Source: Reticulitermes speratus (lineage: Eukaryota > Arthropoda > Insecta > Blattodea > Rhinotermitidae). Taken from it: a stretch of DNA of 64,000 bases. Position 1 is the stretch's first letter. Every line of letters starts with the position of its first letter. The position numbers were made by a program, and so were the translations under genes. Under the pieces are notes generated by a model. The model made no database searches, was not told the DNA's origin, and was given only the letters and a program-made list of their open reading frames with translations. Below, piece after piece: positions 25,201 to 37,735 of this stretch. Location: the NCBI GenBank assembly GCA_021186555.1, contig JAJKFL010000005.1, positions 39,819,135 through 39,883,134 of the forward strand. The letters run 5' to 3'.

Positions 25201-27531
25201 TACAGTTAGATAAATAAAACACTCGCCGAATTTAACTGACAACAGGCAGGGTAAAATGGCAGCATTTTTCGCAGACGACAACAAATTTCGCGTTAAATAA
25301 ATATCTATAATTTTTTAGCAAATTTACAAATATCACATTTTTAAAGAAATCACCGCACCCATTAATTATGCCGCCTTGTGTGGGCATATGGTGTGGAGAT
25401 TAACGTGCAGGGTAATCTCTTATTGTTTCGCTTAAAATGTAGATTTACTCGTATTTTGAAAATCAAGAATTTTAGTATTTACTTTTCGATAACACCTACA
25501 AGTGTCACCAATTTTTTCATCAGGATTGTGGTATATATTAGTCACTGACTCTAGTACCCTGAAGAATTCTCTGCACCTAGTAGGTCCATTGTTTAACCGA
25601 AAGATATCACGCGAATCCAATACCTCCCGTAGAACTGACTGTGACGTTGGGTGTTTTGTGACTTTTCAAATAATGCGAGGGTCTATTCCGACCACTCGAT
25701 GACGCGTTAGCCGTAATTTATCGTACACGAAAGCACCAAAGCTGCATTTAACTTCTTCATTTAAGCGTGTGATTTGTTATGATCCTTTGTGTGCACCTTG
25801 CTTAGTGGCAATGGTCTTCGTTCATAACGAATTATACAGTACATCTGGTTTGTGCAGACCAAACCGCTTGTATATCTTCAGCGTCAGATTAATAATATTG
25901 ATAAAGGTGGAATACCACGCCATGTACGAGGATTAATGTGAAGGAAATTATGAACTGAAAGGAGAAGAATAACATACAAGTACAAAGGCAGACGTGTGAG
26001 GCTGAGGATGATAAGAAGGAACGAAAGAGCAAAGCAAGACAAGGCAGTAAAATCAGTCTCCATAAAATGTGATAGCTTCCTTGAATTAAATGCGTAATTT
26101 CAAATTGCCTCGCACATGTAAAGACACAGACCGTGGGGTTTCTGTTCTTGTGACGTGTTTTTTTGCTCAAAACATATCAATTGATGGCATTCTGAACGAG
26201 TAATATGTTTCTCTGTCTGTTACGTCCAAGCATGTACTGGAGGATCTAGCTGAGCCCGTATTATAGGCCGTGTTAGTAACCAAATATAATATTTATTGAA
26301 TTCAGTCACTCCTCCTTTTCTTGAGGCTACCTTCAGATCAACCCTGGATTGTCATGGTGGCAGTATAGTCCGTGTTATACAATAAAACTTCTAAAACCAG
26401 GCGAGTTTTAATACGTGTTCTTTTAAATGACGATAATAATGATGATAACTATGTAGGTTATTATTGTCAGAGCTGATATTCTCTCAACTGTTTTACTAAA
26501 GATTTGACACTTCTGGATTTTTACGCCGTGTCGATACGCAAATAATTACCGACCATTCAAGGCAGCGTACTGCCTTTATCTTCAGGATCAAGGAAATGGG
26601 CATTATTTGCAATTTTAGTACGTAATATGAGATATTCTTGCTGGAGTCAAGGTTTCATGGCGGATATTCATGATAAAGTTTTTGAGTCTTCTGGCTCCAT
26701 AAATGTGAGGAATTTTTGTAAGCAGCTGAAAAATTATAAGCAGCTCTGAGTGGGTGATTTTGTATGCCCGCTACAAGCTACGTAAATGATCAGTGTCAAG
26801 TTGGATAACCCATGCTATGATTTAGTTCAAAAGGGCAGAATATAATTTGAGAGTTTGACAGTATGGCCATAAATATAAAGTGCTAGAATTTGTTACCAGT
26901 GTACTGGATAATACTAAGGCTTAAAATGCCACTTTGTACAAGCAAACCCATAAAGATAATATTTAGTAATAAATTAAAACATGTCGAGTTTTGTACAAAA
27001 TTTTTATTATTGCAGAAATATGTGCCTATGACAGAATTAAAATTTATTAACTAATTCATAATTTGTGGGTGTTTTAGAATACAGAACAATAATATTTGGA
27101 TCTGAAAAAAAAAGAATAAATCCAGGACCATCAGACATGGGTGGCAAGTATCTCGCAAAGGAAATTAGAAATGCTTAAAAAATTACAGCTGGTAAACGTA
27201 AATACCCGTAACGTAGCACATGAGAAAATAGGCATATTTGTAAAAATAATATAAAAACGGATATCAAAATAATTGTATATGATGACGAAGTTAATTGGTG
27301 CAAGTTTGTGTCTGGTAAGCGATTTGAGACCATGGTAATGAATACTCGGTTCCAGCAAAAATGACGAGTTTATTAACCTGCTCAGTGATTATTACCCAAT
27401 CAATTGATTGCGTAAATCTTATCCTTGGAATTGGAGAATTCGTTAGTAACTCAGTTTTAGTTAAGATGTACATTAATACCGCAAAAGTGTAAAATTATGT
27501 CACGCAAATGAAGAAAAGTTTCATTGTCAAA
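25201..27531. other. No gene recognised
   Basis: AT-rich; chance frames only. Confidence 0.4.
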
Positions 27532-27539
27532 GCCCGATA

Positions 27540-27790
27540 CTAGGGGCGTGGCTGGAGGGAAAAGTCGTGCGGCGGCCCGGAGAAGCAGAGTCCAACGGGC
27601 AGAAAAGTAGGCAGCAAAATAAATACTTTAGATGAAAAAAAATAATGTTCTGCCTTTAAAATTTTTAAATTATTGTGAAAAATAACAGAAATTCAATAAG
27701 TAATTGTGATTTTTTAAATCTAATATTTTGTCTCAGGGGCTTTCGTTATAGTTACTGGCTCCGAGAGCCAAAAGTCCTAGCTACGTTGCT
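27540..27790. mobile_element. hAT-like MITE
   Basis: Left end CTAGGGGCGTGGCTGG and right end, reversed, AGCAACGTAGCTAGG share the CGTRGCTRGG core common at hAT termini. The flanks GCCCGATA (27532-27539) and GCCCATAC (27791-27798) look like an imperfect 8-bp target duplication. No open frame. Confidence 0.5.
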
Positions 27791-27929
27791 GCCCATACCG
27801 AAATATTCTTCACTAATTTAAACTCAAATTGTTTTATAACCAAATTAAGAGAGTATATATTACAATATTATTGTGCTCCTGCGTCTAATAAATGCACTAG
27901 GGACGCAATATTTCCTTAGACGATCCATC

Positions 27930-28275
27930 ATTCTTTCTATTAGAAGAAATACTCAGTCCTACACTGCTCTTTGCCTTGACTCTGTAATAATTTCCTACAT
28001 AAAAGAAGAAAAGAGGAAGGCTAACTGGATTGGTCACATCTTGCTTAGGAACTGCTTTCTAAAGCACGTTATAGAAGGAAAAGTAGAGGGAAGGATAGAA
28101 GTGAAAGGAAGACGAGGAAGAAGACATAATCAGCTACTGGATGACTTTAAGGAAACGATAAAATAACGGAAATTTAAAGAAAAAGCACTATATCGTACTC
28201 TGTGGAGAACTCGCTTTGGAAGAGGCTATGGACCTGTCGTAAGACAGACCACAGAAGGAATGACACTGCTCTTAA
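27930..28275 (+). pseudogene. Second LINE family: reverse-transcriptase C-terminal remnant
   Basis: The plus frame at 27873-28166 includes KRKANWIGHILLRNC and GRRGRRHNQLLDDFKE. After a frame break the sequence encodes LYRTLWRTRFGRGYGPVVRQ. These segments belong to the end of a non-LTR retrotransposon polyprotein of a different family from the 5.7-kb LINE. Truncated at 5' and frameshifted near 28166. Confidence 0.75.
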
Positions 28276-30419
28276 TTGTCGGGTATGTTGTGTGATTGCA
28301 GCACGCAAATGACACCTCCCCATGCACTGCGTTAAGTGTGTGTTTCGAAACATAATTACAGGGTTAACAAGACTCTGATCTCATTTTACTGTAGTTTAAA
28401 CTGTGGTATTACCGTGCTCTTTCAACACCACTGCAAAAAATACTAGGGGCTGTGGCCTCTTGCAGATCTGGCAAGAAGGAATCACTAAGGCAAAGTAATT
28501 GCCTTTGCTCAAACTTATAGCAAAGCTCAAGTTTAAGTACTTTCTACATAACTGATATTGGCGAGAAAGAGAAACAGAAATAGAAGCGTTTTATTTAACG
28601 GATCTCTCAAGTGGTTAAGCTAATACACGTATTTCGTCAGTGTAGATGTATGGAATATGCGTGTGGTGCATTGGTGATAAGGTACTGAAAAATAGAACCG
28701 AATTACTCGTAGAAAAACCTGTCCGATTGTCATTTAGTACACCATAAATACCGCGCTAAACGAGTATACTACTGTCTAACCTTTTTTTCTTTAGTGCTTA
28801 TCGTCTTCTCGTTTACCTACTTTCTTAATTTTTTTTTCATGTCTCATTTGCATTTTATTTTTTTCTCCCTTTCCATGTATCGCTTTCCTTCTTAATTCTT
28901 ATACTGCAGTTTTTTCTTTCTTATTTCCTTTCTTCCTGTCTTTTTTTCTCTCTCCCTCTTTCAGCATTCTCCCTTTTTAACAAGGAGGTAGTATGATTTT
29001 GAGATTATCATGTCAGCTGTGCGTGTCTGTGTGTCGCCAGTTTATATTTTTTAAAAACTTACTGATGACTATGAGCTTTCTAGACATTTGACAAGTCTCC
29101 TTGGGTGGGGGATGGGCTCCTCGTAAAATTCACCTACACAAGGTAACATTAAATCAGAAAAAAGCAATGACGTACCCTCATTCTCCGAGTGGAATACGAA
29201 ACAATGAATTCCGTGTTTGAGCGATTTAGGAGCTTCGTATTTCAAGCGAGCACTCTTATCTGCATGTCTTTGTTTTTAGAGAATCGCTTTGCATCTTTCA
29301 TGCTACGAAACTTCAAGGTTATTTCTTCCAAGCAGAAAACAAATTTCATTTGTGGAACTTGTTTTTAATTGGGGCCGAATATGTCAATATTTCAATCCTG
29401 TTTCGTAGTTAAGCTACACAGGAGCCCTAGATAGTAAATAACAACCCTGTTTACACATTATTAATGCAGCTGCTCTTTCTTACATCCAGTGTAACCGACT
29501 ATAGCAAGATTTCCCACTTATTTTTCCCTTCATGTTCCTGCCTTAACACAAGATACAAATTCAAGGATTTCAGATCTCCCTTAATTACACTCTCTTCCTT
29601 GCCTGTCTTCGCCCGCACATCCCACTACCCTCTCAGCAGTCTCAAATTATACAGTTCACCGCCTGTCATCTTATATTTCACATTCATACAACAGCTGAAA
29701 GTGCCTACAGAACTGTATAGAAACGCCTAGAGGGTAGAGAAAATATTAAAAAGGAAACGGGAATTAAAACACAACGCAAGATTAATCTTCCAGTTGGGAA
29801 TGAATGCACAGAAACACTGCTTACGTCATAAATTTCGTGTCTTAATTTCCGTTTTCCAATATTTTAACAGCTACAAGAGTGAAAAAGCATTTGTACTTTT
29901 TAAGCAAACCTCACCTTCCAAATAAAGGATTGTCAAACGTAGGCATGGGCGGCGAATGTCACGGTCTAATCGATTACCATTCCTGCCTCGATTAGAAAGA
30001 TTACAGATTCAAATCTCTACAAAAATCAGCTATATTTACTGAAGTTGTTCATGCGTTTCCTCAATCCCTCAAATAAAATGATGGTAAAATACATTAAATT
30101 ATGTCATAGCCATTTCATTCCAAATGCTTTCGAAGTAACTACTTAGTAATCATCACACCACTCGAAGCTACTGATAATATCGTTAAAAAACACAAATATA
30201 AATAAACTGAAACTCAGGATATTCCAGATAAAATTGCTTGCTAACAACTTACCATCTCCATGCAGAAGAGCCCTTTTTCTGAAAGTTACAATTATTCAGA
30301 TATGAAGCAATATAAAACTCCCAGTACCACTAGTGTGCTCAAAGGGCCTCCAACAGTTTCTAACCAGAGACACCCATCGCATTCATCCGAGTTACACAGT
30401 ATACTATGACGCCTAACTA
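28276..30419. other. No gene recognised
   Basis: Contains a pyrimidine-rich tract at 28785-28985; the rest is unassigned. Confidence 0.4.
28785..28985 (+). repeat. Pyrimidine-rich tract
   Basis: About 200 bp dominated by T and C (CTTTCCTTCTT-like). A similar tract lies at 31245-31440, and the purine tract at 20945 is its complement in character. Confidence 0.75.
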
Positions 30420-30700
30420 TCCAAAATGTTCTCCTCCTTTCAGGAACCTTGGCTAACATTCTTTATGTACTGCTCATGTCCCCACAGCTCGAGCGCATCC
30501 AGGCCATCTTGTTTGCTTTATCTTAAACATCGTGCAGAACACAAGTTATGAAGCTCCTCATCATGAATTACTTCCAGCTGTCTGTTACTTTCTGTCTCCT
30601 AGGACCAAAAACTCTCTACAGTATCCACAGTCAATACATTTCCCTCAATATAATAGAACGCGTCTCGTACCCGTAAAAATATCAGATAAACATGAACGTT
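30420..30700 (-). repeat. Degenerate LINE 3' fragment
   Basis: Plus-strand words ATGAAGCTCCTCATCATGAA and CTGTTACTTTCTGTCTCCTAG align in order with 6070-6130 of the LINE copy at 5.7 kb. Confidence 0.55.
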
Positions 30701-30870
30701 TCACATATTTAAATAAATTCCTAGCCCAGCAGACTGAATTACGAGCCATTATTAAGTTAGTAGAAACCAACATTACTGAAATTTAATCTGTTCTTAATTT
30801 CTCAAGAGTTTAATTTGATTTCGTTACTGTCCTTTAGCAACAATTAGAGTTATAAAGTTATTCATATCAG

Positions 30871-31030
30871 ATTTTAATGAAACTTGAGTTTCCTCGACAG
30901 ATGTTCGAAAAATACTCAAGTTATAAATTTCATGAATATCCGTCCAGTGGGAACCGATTTGTTCAATGCGGACCGACAAACACACATGACGAAGCTAATA
31001 GTCGCTCTTCGCAATTTTGTCGACGCCCCT
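30871..31030 (+). repeat. Unclassified repeat 'R', copy 1 (3' third only)
   Basis: Matches 35930-36100 and 55035-55190: CTCGACAGATGTTCGAAAAA, CCGTCCAGTGGGA, ATGACGAAGCTAATAGTCG. Confidence 0.75.
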
Positions 31031-31244
31031 AAAAACCATGCAGTTTATTGGGCCCGGCCAGATAACTGGACTTCATAAAGCGGTACGTTTAAATTAGCTG
31101 CATCAGGTAAACTACCAATTAACAGTCTGTCGGCTGCACACAAAAAATACGCGTGGAATTTTAAAAATGTTCACGTGATAAACTCATAACCACCTTCGGG
31201 CTTGTTATTTTGCGCTATTCAGAAATAGCCATAATTTCGCTTAC

Positions 31245-31440
31245 AGATTTATCTTCCTTCTCTTTTCCCTTTCATTCTACTTTTTTCTTTTTTCATACAT
31301 TCCTTTTTTATTCCTTTCTTCTTATCTGCCTTTACTTTTCAAATTCTTTATTTCTGCGCATTTCTAAATCTAGTTTTTCCTGTCATATTTTTATGTAACT
31401 GTTGTTCTTTTTATTCGTTTTATTCTCGTCCTATTTTCTT
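31245..31440 (+). repeat. Pyrimidine-rich tract
   Basis: T/C-rich low-complexity sequence. Confidence 0.75.
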
Positions 31441-34400
31441 TGAACAGAAAGCATAGTCAGAAGCATGGGAAACGAATTTTGATACAGAGAAGTACAATAA
31501 TTATTGATTCTGAAAGTTGATTTACACAAGTAGGAGTGAAATAATTTGTGAATTCAATATAGAAAAAACGACTAGAAAAAAGAATGCGTTCAAACTACAT
31601 TCTGTAACCTTTACAATTACTAAACTGTACTATTCATAGTGTATCAAATATTGGTGTAGAAATCTGAAGGAGACAATTTGTAAAACCCAATTACAGATGC
31701 GGTTATCCTGAACACTATAGAATTGTCAGGCTCCATAAAATCGGAGTATTTATTGAAAACTGAGCCATATTTTAGCATCGCAAGGACTCTAATCCATGGA
31801 GTGAGCACAGTGTGAGTTACACACCTGTTTTGCAGAATAATCAATGCTAATTTAACAATCTGTGAATCAGAAACACCACAATAATAGATCGTTGTCTGTA
31901 TCCTGGGTAAAAGTAAAAGTAAAAGCCTTTCACCGTCACACTGTGGTTCGTGCGTGACGCATTTTGCCAGCTTGTATATTCAGTTCCGTCGAGGATTTTA
32001 CGTGCAGTTGCCACACGATCTATCGATAATTCTGATTGACGTCACAATCTTGACGGGATTATCAATAATCCTATTACTGCTCTGATAAATTACCCTAAAG
32101 TAGGAATATCTTCGGATTGTTACACGTGAGCCGAAGTAGCATTCTAAATGAACGAAGGCTTGCAACATTCTGGACTGATGTCAGATGCATGCAGGAACAC
32201 GAGGCAGTTGCTCTAGTTATCATGGATGTTATTATTACAGTCATGCTAGTGACAGAGGTGATTAGGTGCTAATACGGAGTTTCCCTTGGTAAGAAAAGTA
32301 AGGAGAAATAAGTATATATTAATACATCATACATAATGAGGAAGAAACCATAATATAAAAAAATTAAACGAATTGTAAAATTTGAGGTTTCATGGCTGTG
32401 ACTATGAAGGTTTTTGAGATTTAGTGCAGTATATCCTGGTAGAAACTTACGGACTTTTCGAAGAAACTTCCATTTTCTGGTAGCAGTTTGCTCCGAAAAG
32501 TGGGTCAATTTCTACTAAATTATGTGGCGTCAAAACTACTCCTAAAATAGCTGAATTGAAAATATGGCAGAGCTAAATTATGTACTTGGGAAATTCACAA
32601 TAAAAGAAATATTGTATAATGGGAAAAACATTAAATTTGTTTAATATCCCAGAAAACATTTTTACCTTTCTGGCGCTTAAGTGCAGCTTCGAGATAACAA
32701 TACCATTAAGCAGAAAGCAAAGCTACTTTTTCTTTTTCCTATGCTTGGATATTAAATTCAAGACTTACTAAGAATAAATTATGGATTCACTACTTTTTCG
32801 AAAAAAAGTGTTGATAATAATCAAATTTTAAAGAGAGAGGAAAATGAAGGTGTAATTTGTTATACTTGCTGTAATAAAGTCAAGCTGCAATAAAGCGGTG
32901 GGGCATGTAGCCCGCATAGGAAGATGACAGAATAATACAAATTTTTTACAAAAGAGACCGTCTTGTAGAACTAAGCTTCCATAGAGTGATTAAACTAGAA
33001 ATGTCCTTAAAGTTGCCCCAAAGTGCAACTTCTGTTAACACGATAATAAACATTCGAAATTTATAAAAGTATTGAATAACTTAACTAAGTGACGGACGGT
33101 CAACGTTTCATGGAAAACTGTAACGTGAACAGATTTCGTTTCTGATTTATGAAATATGTTTTCTGCGATCACTTCTTAATCTAAGCAGCACAGAAACGTT
33201 CGATTTCTCTGAATTATCACCTAAAAAAGCTTTAGTCCGCTCCTCCTTCGATAATAGCAGCATAAAGATAAAGACGAGTAAGAAGCATTGGTGGTATGAT
33301 AAGTACAGAGGAGAAAAGTTTTCCCATACATTTTATATAGAGGGTGGGTGGAGAGGAAGAACTAGATTGTACGTAGGCTATAAATGAGACAAGAACTTTT
33401 CAAATCATAATAAATAATATAAGTAAACTCTAGTCGTTTGCAATACATTGGCTGTGCACTGGCAAAAACCTGGTGTTTCCGGTCACATAAAAAGAAATGT
33501 ATTTGAAACTCATCCAATAAACACCTCGATATTTTATATATATATATATATAAAGACTCATGCCGTACCTCAAAAGAACACATTGTTCTTCCACTACAAA
33601 GAGCAATTGGTGAGTCCTGTACGAAGAAATAATTTTTTTCCTAGTGTGAGAACCATAAGGAATACACAATGTACATCACACTGAAAAAATGCAGTGACTT
33701 TAGATCTGGTTGTGCACGTACTAACAATTAGGTTTTAATTATTTCAAAACGTAAGCAACTCTAGATTTTGCCGTCACACATAGCTACTCTGTAAATTATG
33801 CCTAGAAGTTGCCGTTCATATATCGTACACATGCTTCACAGAGAAGCGAATCAGGACAAAGCAGCTCTAAGTAATATCTCACTATTTGCAGCCACTTTCC
33901 ATGCCCTCCCTTTGGAAATTTACTCAACCCTTTAAATCCAAGAGCTGTCAGCACTGATAACTAACCCTTCTCATTCCCCTACTCCAGACGTTTAACCTCA
34001 CTCTCCGTCGTTCAATGGTCCCTTTGGGAATCATATAGTCGAGAAATTTATTTGAAGACAGATATCTTCAGAGCTTCGGAAGCTGAACTTAGATGCTATA
34101 GGTTGAAGCAGAATTATTATCGGCTACTGCCAGCAACTTCAAAATATAGGACTTCTGGAAGGATGTAACAATGAAATCCTATTTCAGGTGAAGTGAAAGA
34201 AGGGTGGGACACAAAGTGAATTGGCAGTGATGCAGGAAATCTCTGATGTTAGCACCAAACTGGAATAACGAAATGTACCTTAAGTTTCTCAACTTGGCGC
34301 TACAGAAAAATGCGATTGAATATACCACATGATCATTAAAGCACTATACAATATGTGTGAAGATTACGGAATTTCGGAGAGAGATTAACATTTTTGTAGA

Positions 34401-34599
34401 ACGGTACCGACGTTTCGGAGAAACATTGACACCGCCAAGAGAAAAACAGATCTCGTATGTGTAAAAATATGCAGAAATAATCTTACCCAAACATCTGTTT
34501 AGGTTCGTGTAGTGTAGTTTATCATTTGTAGTTCTTAACACTTACAGCCGTCTAAAGAACCTTACAGTCGCTAAGCAAATCTGTAAATTCTCCGCCTTT
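31441..34599. other. No gene recognised
   Basis: AT-rich. (GTAAAA)n at 31911-31930 may be a SINE-tail scrap, and (TA)9 lies at 33535-33552. At 34402-34440 GGTACCGACGTTTCGGAGA matches the core of the 18.0-kb palindromic element. Confidence 0.4.
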
Positions 34600-35260
34600 A
34601 TGGGCACCAAAACCCAGATAATGTATTTACCTCAGCCTGAACCAGGTAAACACAGTCCATACTCTCACGCCTATTTAAGATACAATTTATTATTATCCCT
34701 CAACAATGCCTTGGGTCACGCGCTTACTCTTCGGCTGCTCAAAGCAGAGGCCCGCTTTCAATTCCAGACCAGTTCGTCTGGTATGTGTGTGGAAAACGTG
34801 GCGTTACGAAAGGTTTCTTCAAGAGTACTTCGGTTTTCTCTGTCAGTATCACTCCATGAATACTGCATACTCATTCATCTATCGCCGACGCTATAAAATC
34901 TCAGCAACTACAAGCTTCTGTAACTAACAGTCTTAAAGGACATACTATCCTTCCATCTACTCCTTGACATTTCAACTAGTGTCTTCTCTTTAAGTTGCCC
35001 GACTAAGGTTCTGCAGTGCATGCGTTTTTATTATGTCTAATGCGTGTAACTTTATCAGAATAAATTACGTACGCAGTTTCATTATTTCAATAACGATCGG
35101 TGAAGTCCACACATCACGAAGCTTCTCCTTGTGTAAGTTCATTCACTATCCTGTTACCTACTTTCTTTTAGACACAAATATCCTCGCTTTCTCATGCAAT
35201 AGTCATCCGTCTGGACTAGAGGCCAAGATTCCCATCCATAAAATACAACGGTGAAACTAC
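34600..35260 (-). repeat. LINE fragment interrupted by another repeat
   Basis: 34600-34745 and 34940-35260 both match the 5.7-kb LINE in reverse (ACACAGTCCATACTCTCACG; CACGAAGCTTCTCCTTGTG; ATCCTGTTACCTACTTTC). The intervening stretch (about 34750-34920) contains CTCATTCATCTATCGCCGA, which recurs at 40710, so it is probably an inserted element. Confidence 0.55.
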
Positions 35261-35573
35261 GGTTATCGTATTTAAAAAATTCAAGAGCCCAGTTTTAACA
35301 GTATGTACCACCCGATTAACGTCAAACAAACTCTTTGACCAAACAGTGCATTTGTACTTTTCATCTAATTCTCAGAATGAACAGCGATTATTACCCTCAG
35401 CAATATTAACCGATTCGTGAGTGTTCTTAGCAAGGTACGAATTGAATTTTTATATGTAATTAAACATTATATCGATCTTCAAAGGATAATTTTTACGTTT
35501 CCGATAAAACAGACAACAAAAGGCTCTTAACCCTTTTACAAATAAAATTCATGTAAAGTAGCAGAAAACAAGA

Positions 35574-36100
35574 CAGGCAATGTACGTATAAACGTAACAT
35601 TTAGGCGCTTTCGCGAAACCAATGTCGCCGTGGAAAAGCAATAAGTAATACACATTCCGAGTGTGTGTCTGTAGCCTTAGTTATCCAGCATGCAAAGCGC
35701 ATGCGCCGTGTTATACTGTCACCTGTGGCCTGTCTGGCTGTACAATATTTTTCCACATTAGCTCATAAACGGCACGACTTTCGGAGAAAAACTTTATAGA
35801 GCAAAAAATGCGTGTTTGATTTTCTCTACAAATTTGTCTGAAACATTTCTCATTCTAAGAAGAATTCAGGAAGATATCTTAAATTTATATACGTCTTCAT
35901 ATAAAGTACACGTTATGCTCCTTAGACTTTAATGAATTTTGAATTTTCTCGACAGGTGTTCGAAAAATATTCAAACATCAAATTTCATGAAAGTCAGTCC
36001 AGTGGGAGCCGAGTTGTTCCATGCGGAGGATTGACGGACAGACAGACAGACAGACATGACGAAGCTAATAGTCGATTTTCGCAATTTTGCGAACGTGCCT
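35574..36100 (+). repeat. Unclassified repeat 'R', copy 2
   Basis: Collinear with 54668-55190 (see that entry); ends with a GACAGACAGACAGAC run and GCTAATAGTCG. No open frame. Confidence 0.75.
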
Positions 36101-37085
36101 GAAAATCCACTTCGTATCTCACAGATCACAAAGTCCATCTGTTTGTTCTGATCGCCATATAAGACTACAGGACACATGAATAGAAAGTGTGGGCAACACA
36201 CAGAGTTCTCAAACCTCACGACAGGTCTCACATGTATTTTATATTGGGCTTTAAATATTTACGTGAATGAAAGCTCGCCTACACCCAGTTTAATCTGTTA
36301 CGAAATGTCAAACATACAATAAATATTTACTGTGAAGAATGAACGTAATTTCATCATCATATGTCAGTAGACATTTACCTTCATAATTTAGAAGCTCAGG
36401 TAAATATGACATGAAGAAATGGACCAACATTACTTGTTCATCCTATATAATTTTCAGACGATGTCTGCAGAAACTGATTGAAATATGGAATATCAAGAAG
36501 ACTTTACGTAATGGAAATACCATTATAATCTTGACACTTCCGTCACACGCTGACATCTGCTTTTACATTTCAGTAATAATGTACAGAGGGTTCTTAAATA
36601 CGAAATAAGTGGCCTGATATCTAAATTGTCTTAATGGGAAAATTGTCAACTTCGTGATAGGCGATGACATGATGGCTGTCATGGAGATTCAGTTTTTCCG
36701 ACATCAGTCAATATTCCTGTCTCATAGTACGGCTATTTTGAGTTCATGTACCATGCTGATGAAAACATCAAATGTCTACGTGGACAAGTCGACAAGCGTA
36801 ATGATATGACAACTGACAAAAACAGATACTAATAATGAGACAAGCGACAGAACTGTCGACAAGGTAGAGCATAGCAAGCATGGACAGTCAAAAGCGACTC
36901 AAAACAGCTGGTCAACGTAAAGGTAGTTTGTCTCTGTGTTTAAAAGTCAACACCTGAAATTCTTCAACTGTTGAGGATGTTCTTCCTTATTCCAAATAGA
37001 ATTAGTAAGTTCAAGGATTTTGGAAATTATTGTTTTACCGTCTGATTCGGTGAATTCAGCCGGAGTTTGGTCACTACATGGCTAT
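36101..37085. other. No feature recognised
   Basis: Nothing supported. Confidence 0.4.
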
Positions 37086-37106
37086 ATAAATAAATAAATA
37101 AATAAA
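37086..37106 (+). repeat. (AAAT)n microsatellite
   Basis: Five tetranucleotide units. Confidence 0.9.
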
Positions 37107-37223
37107 AATATACTTATTCCACTTTTCAATATCAATTTCAACATGAAAGGAATTAGGCTCAAGTAATAATGGTTCAATTATATGATGCACTTCAGTCTGT
37201 CTATTTTATTATCCCTGTATTCA

Positions 37224-37287
37224 TTGATTCATCACAATCACCATCACCGCCATCATCATCATTATCACCACATCACCATCATCATCC
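37224..37287 (+). repeat. (CAT/CAC)n trinucleotide tract
   Basis: Imperfect CATCAC repeats over about 64 bp, not within a supported reading frame. Confidence 0.85.
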
Positions 37288-37489
37288 AAATCTTTCATAT
37301 TGTGTTCTTCTGAGATGTGGAATCTTGTATTATTGAATCCTAAACACGGTGGCAGTCTGTTCTTTTACAACGTTGATAGTCTCCTATTACAGCATAACGC
37401 GTCATCATAAGGCAGAAGCCCATAAACTGAATCTTCAAAAGATGTGGAGACCTCAAACCTTACAAGAGTAGCAACATAATCTCTCGCCT

Positions 37490-37735
37490 CTCGTTTAAAG
37501 GTAAAGGTAAAGGTCAAGGAATCTCATTACAGGCCTGGACAGGCCCTTAGGATTCCAGGAGGTTGAGGCTCCCATATTTGTAGACAATCGGCACATGAAG
37601 GTGGTAAGGTTGTCACCCTAAGCACCGGCCGCCTTTACCCACCAGGAAATATTCCTGGTACTCATTTCTGTTAGAGACTCAGTCGACCCCAGGGCCATAA
37701 TGCGACCGAAGGGATTATGTCGCCTCTCATTTAAC
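37490..37735 (-). repeat. SINE with (TTTACC)n tail, variant family
   Basis: GGTAAA units at 37499-37519 on plus, then a body with GCACCGGCCGCCTTTACCCA, CCTGGTACTCATTTCTG and CAGTCGACCCCAGGGCC. It shares the tail and the CGGCCGCCTTTACC block with the SINE at 59.5 kb but differs elsewhere. Confidence 0.6.

Noticed and set aside
37224..37287. (CAT)n tract as a poly-His or poly-Ser coding repeat.
   Set aside because: No open frame continues to either side; treated as a microsatellite.
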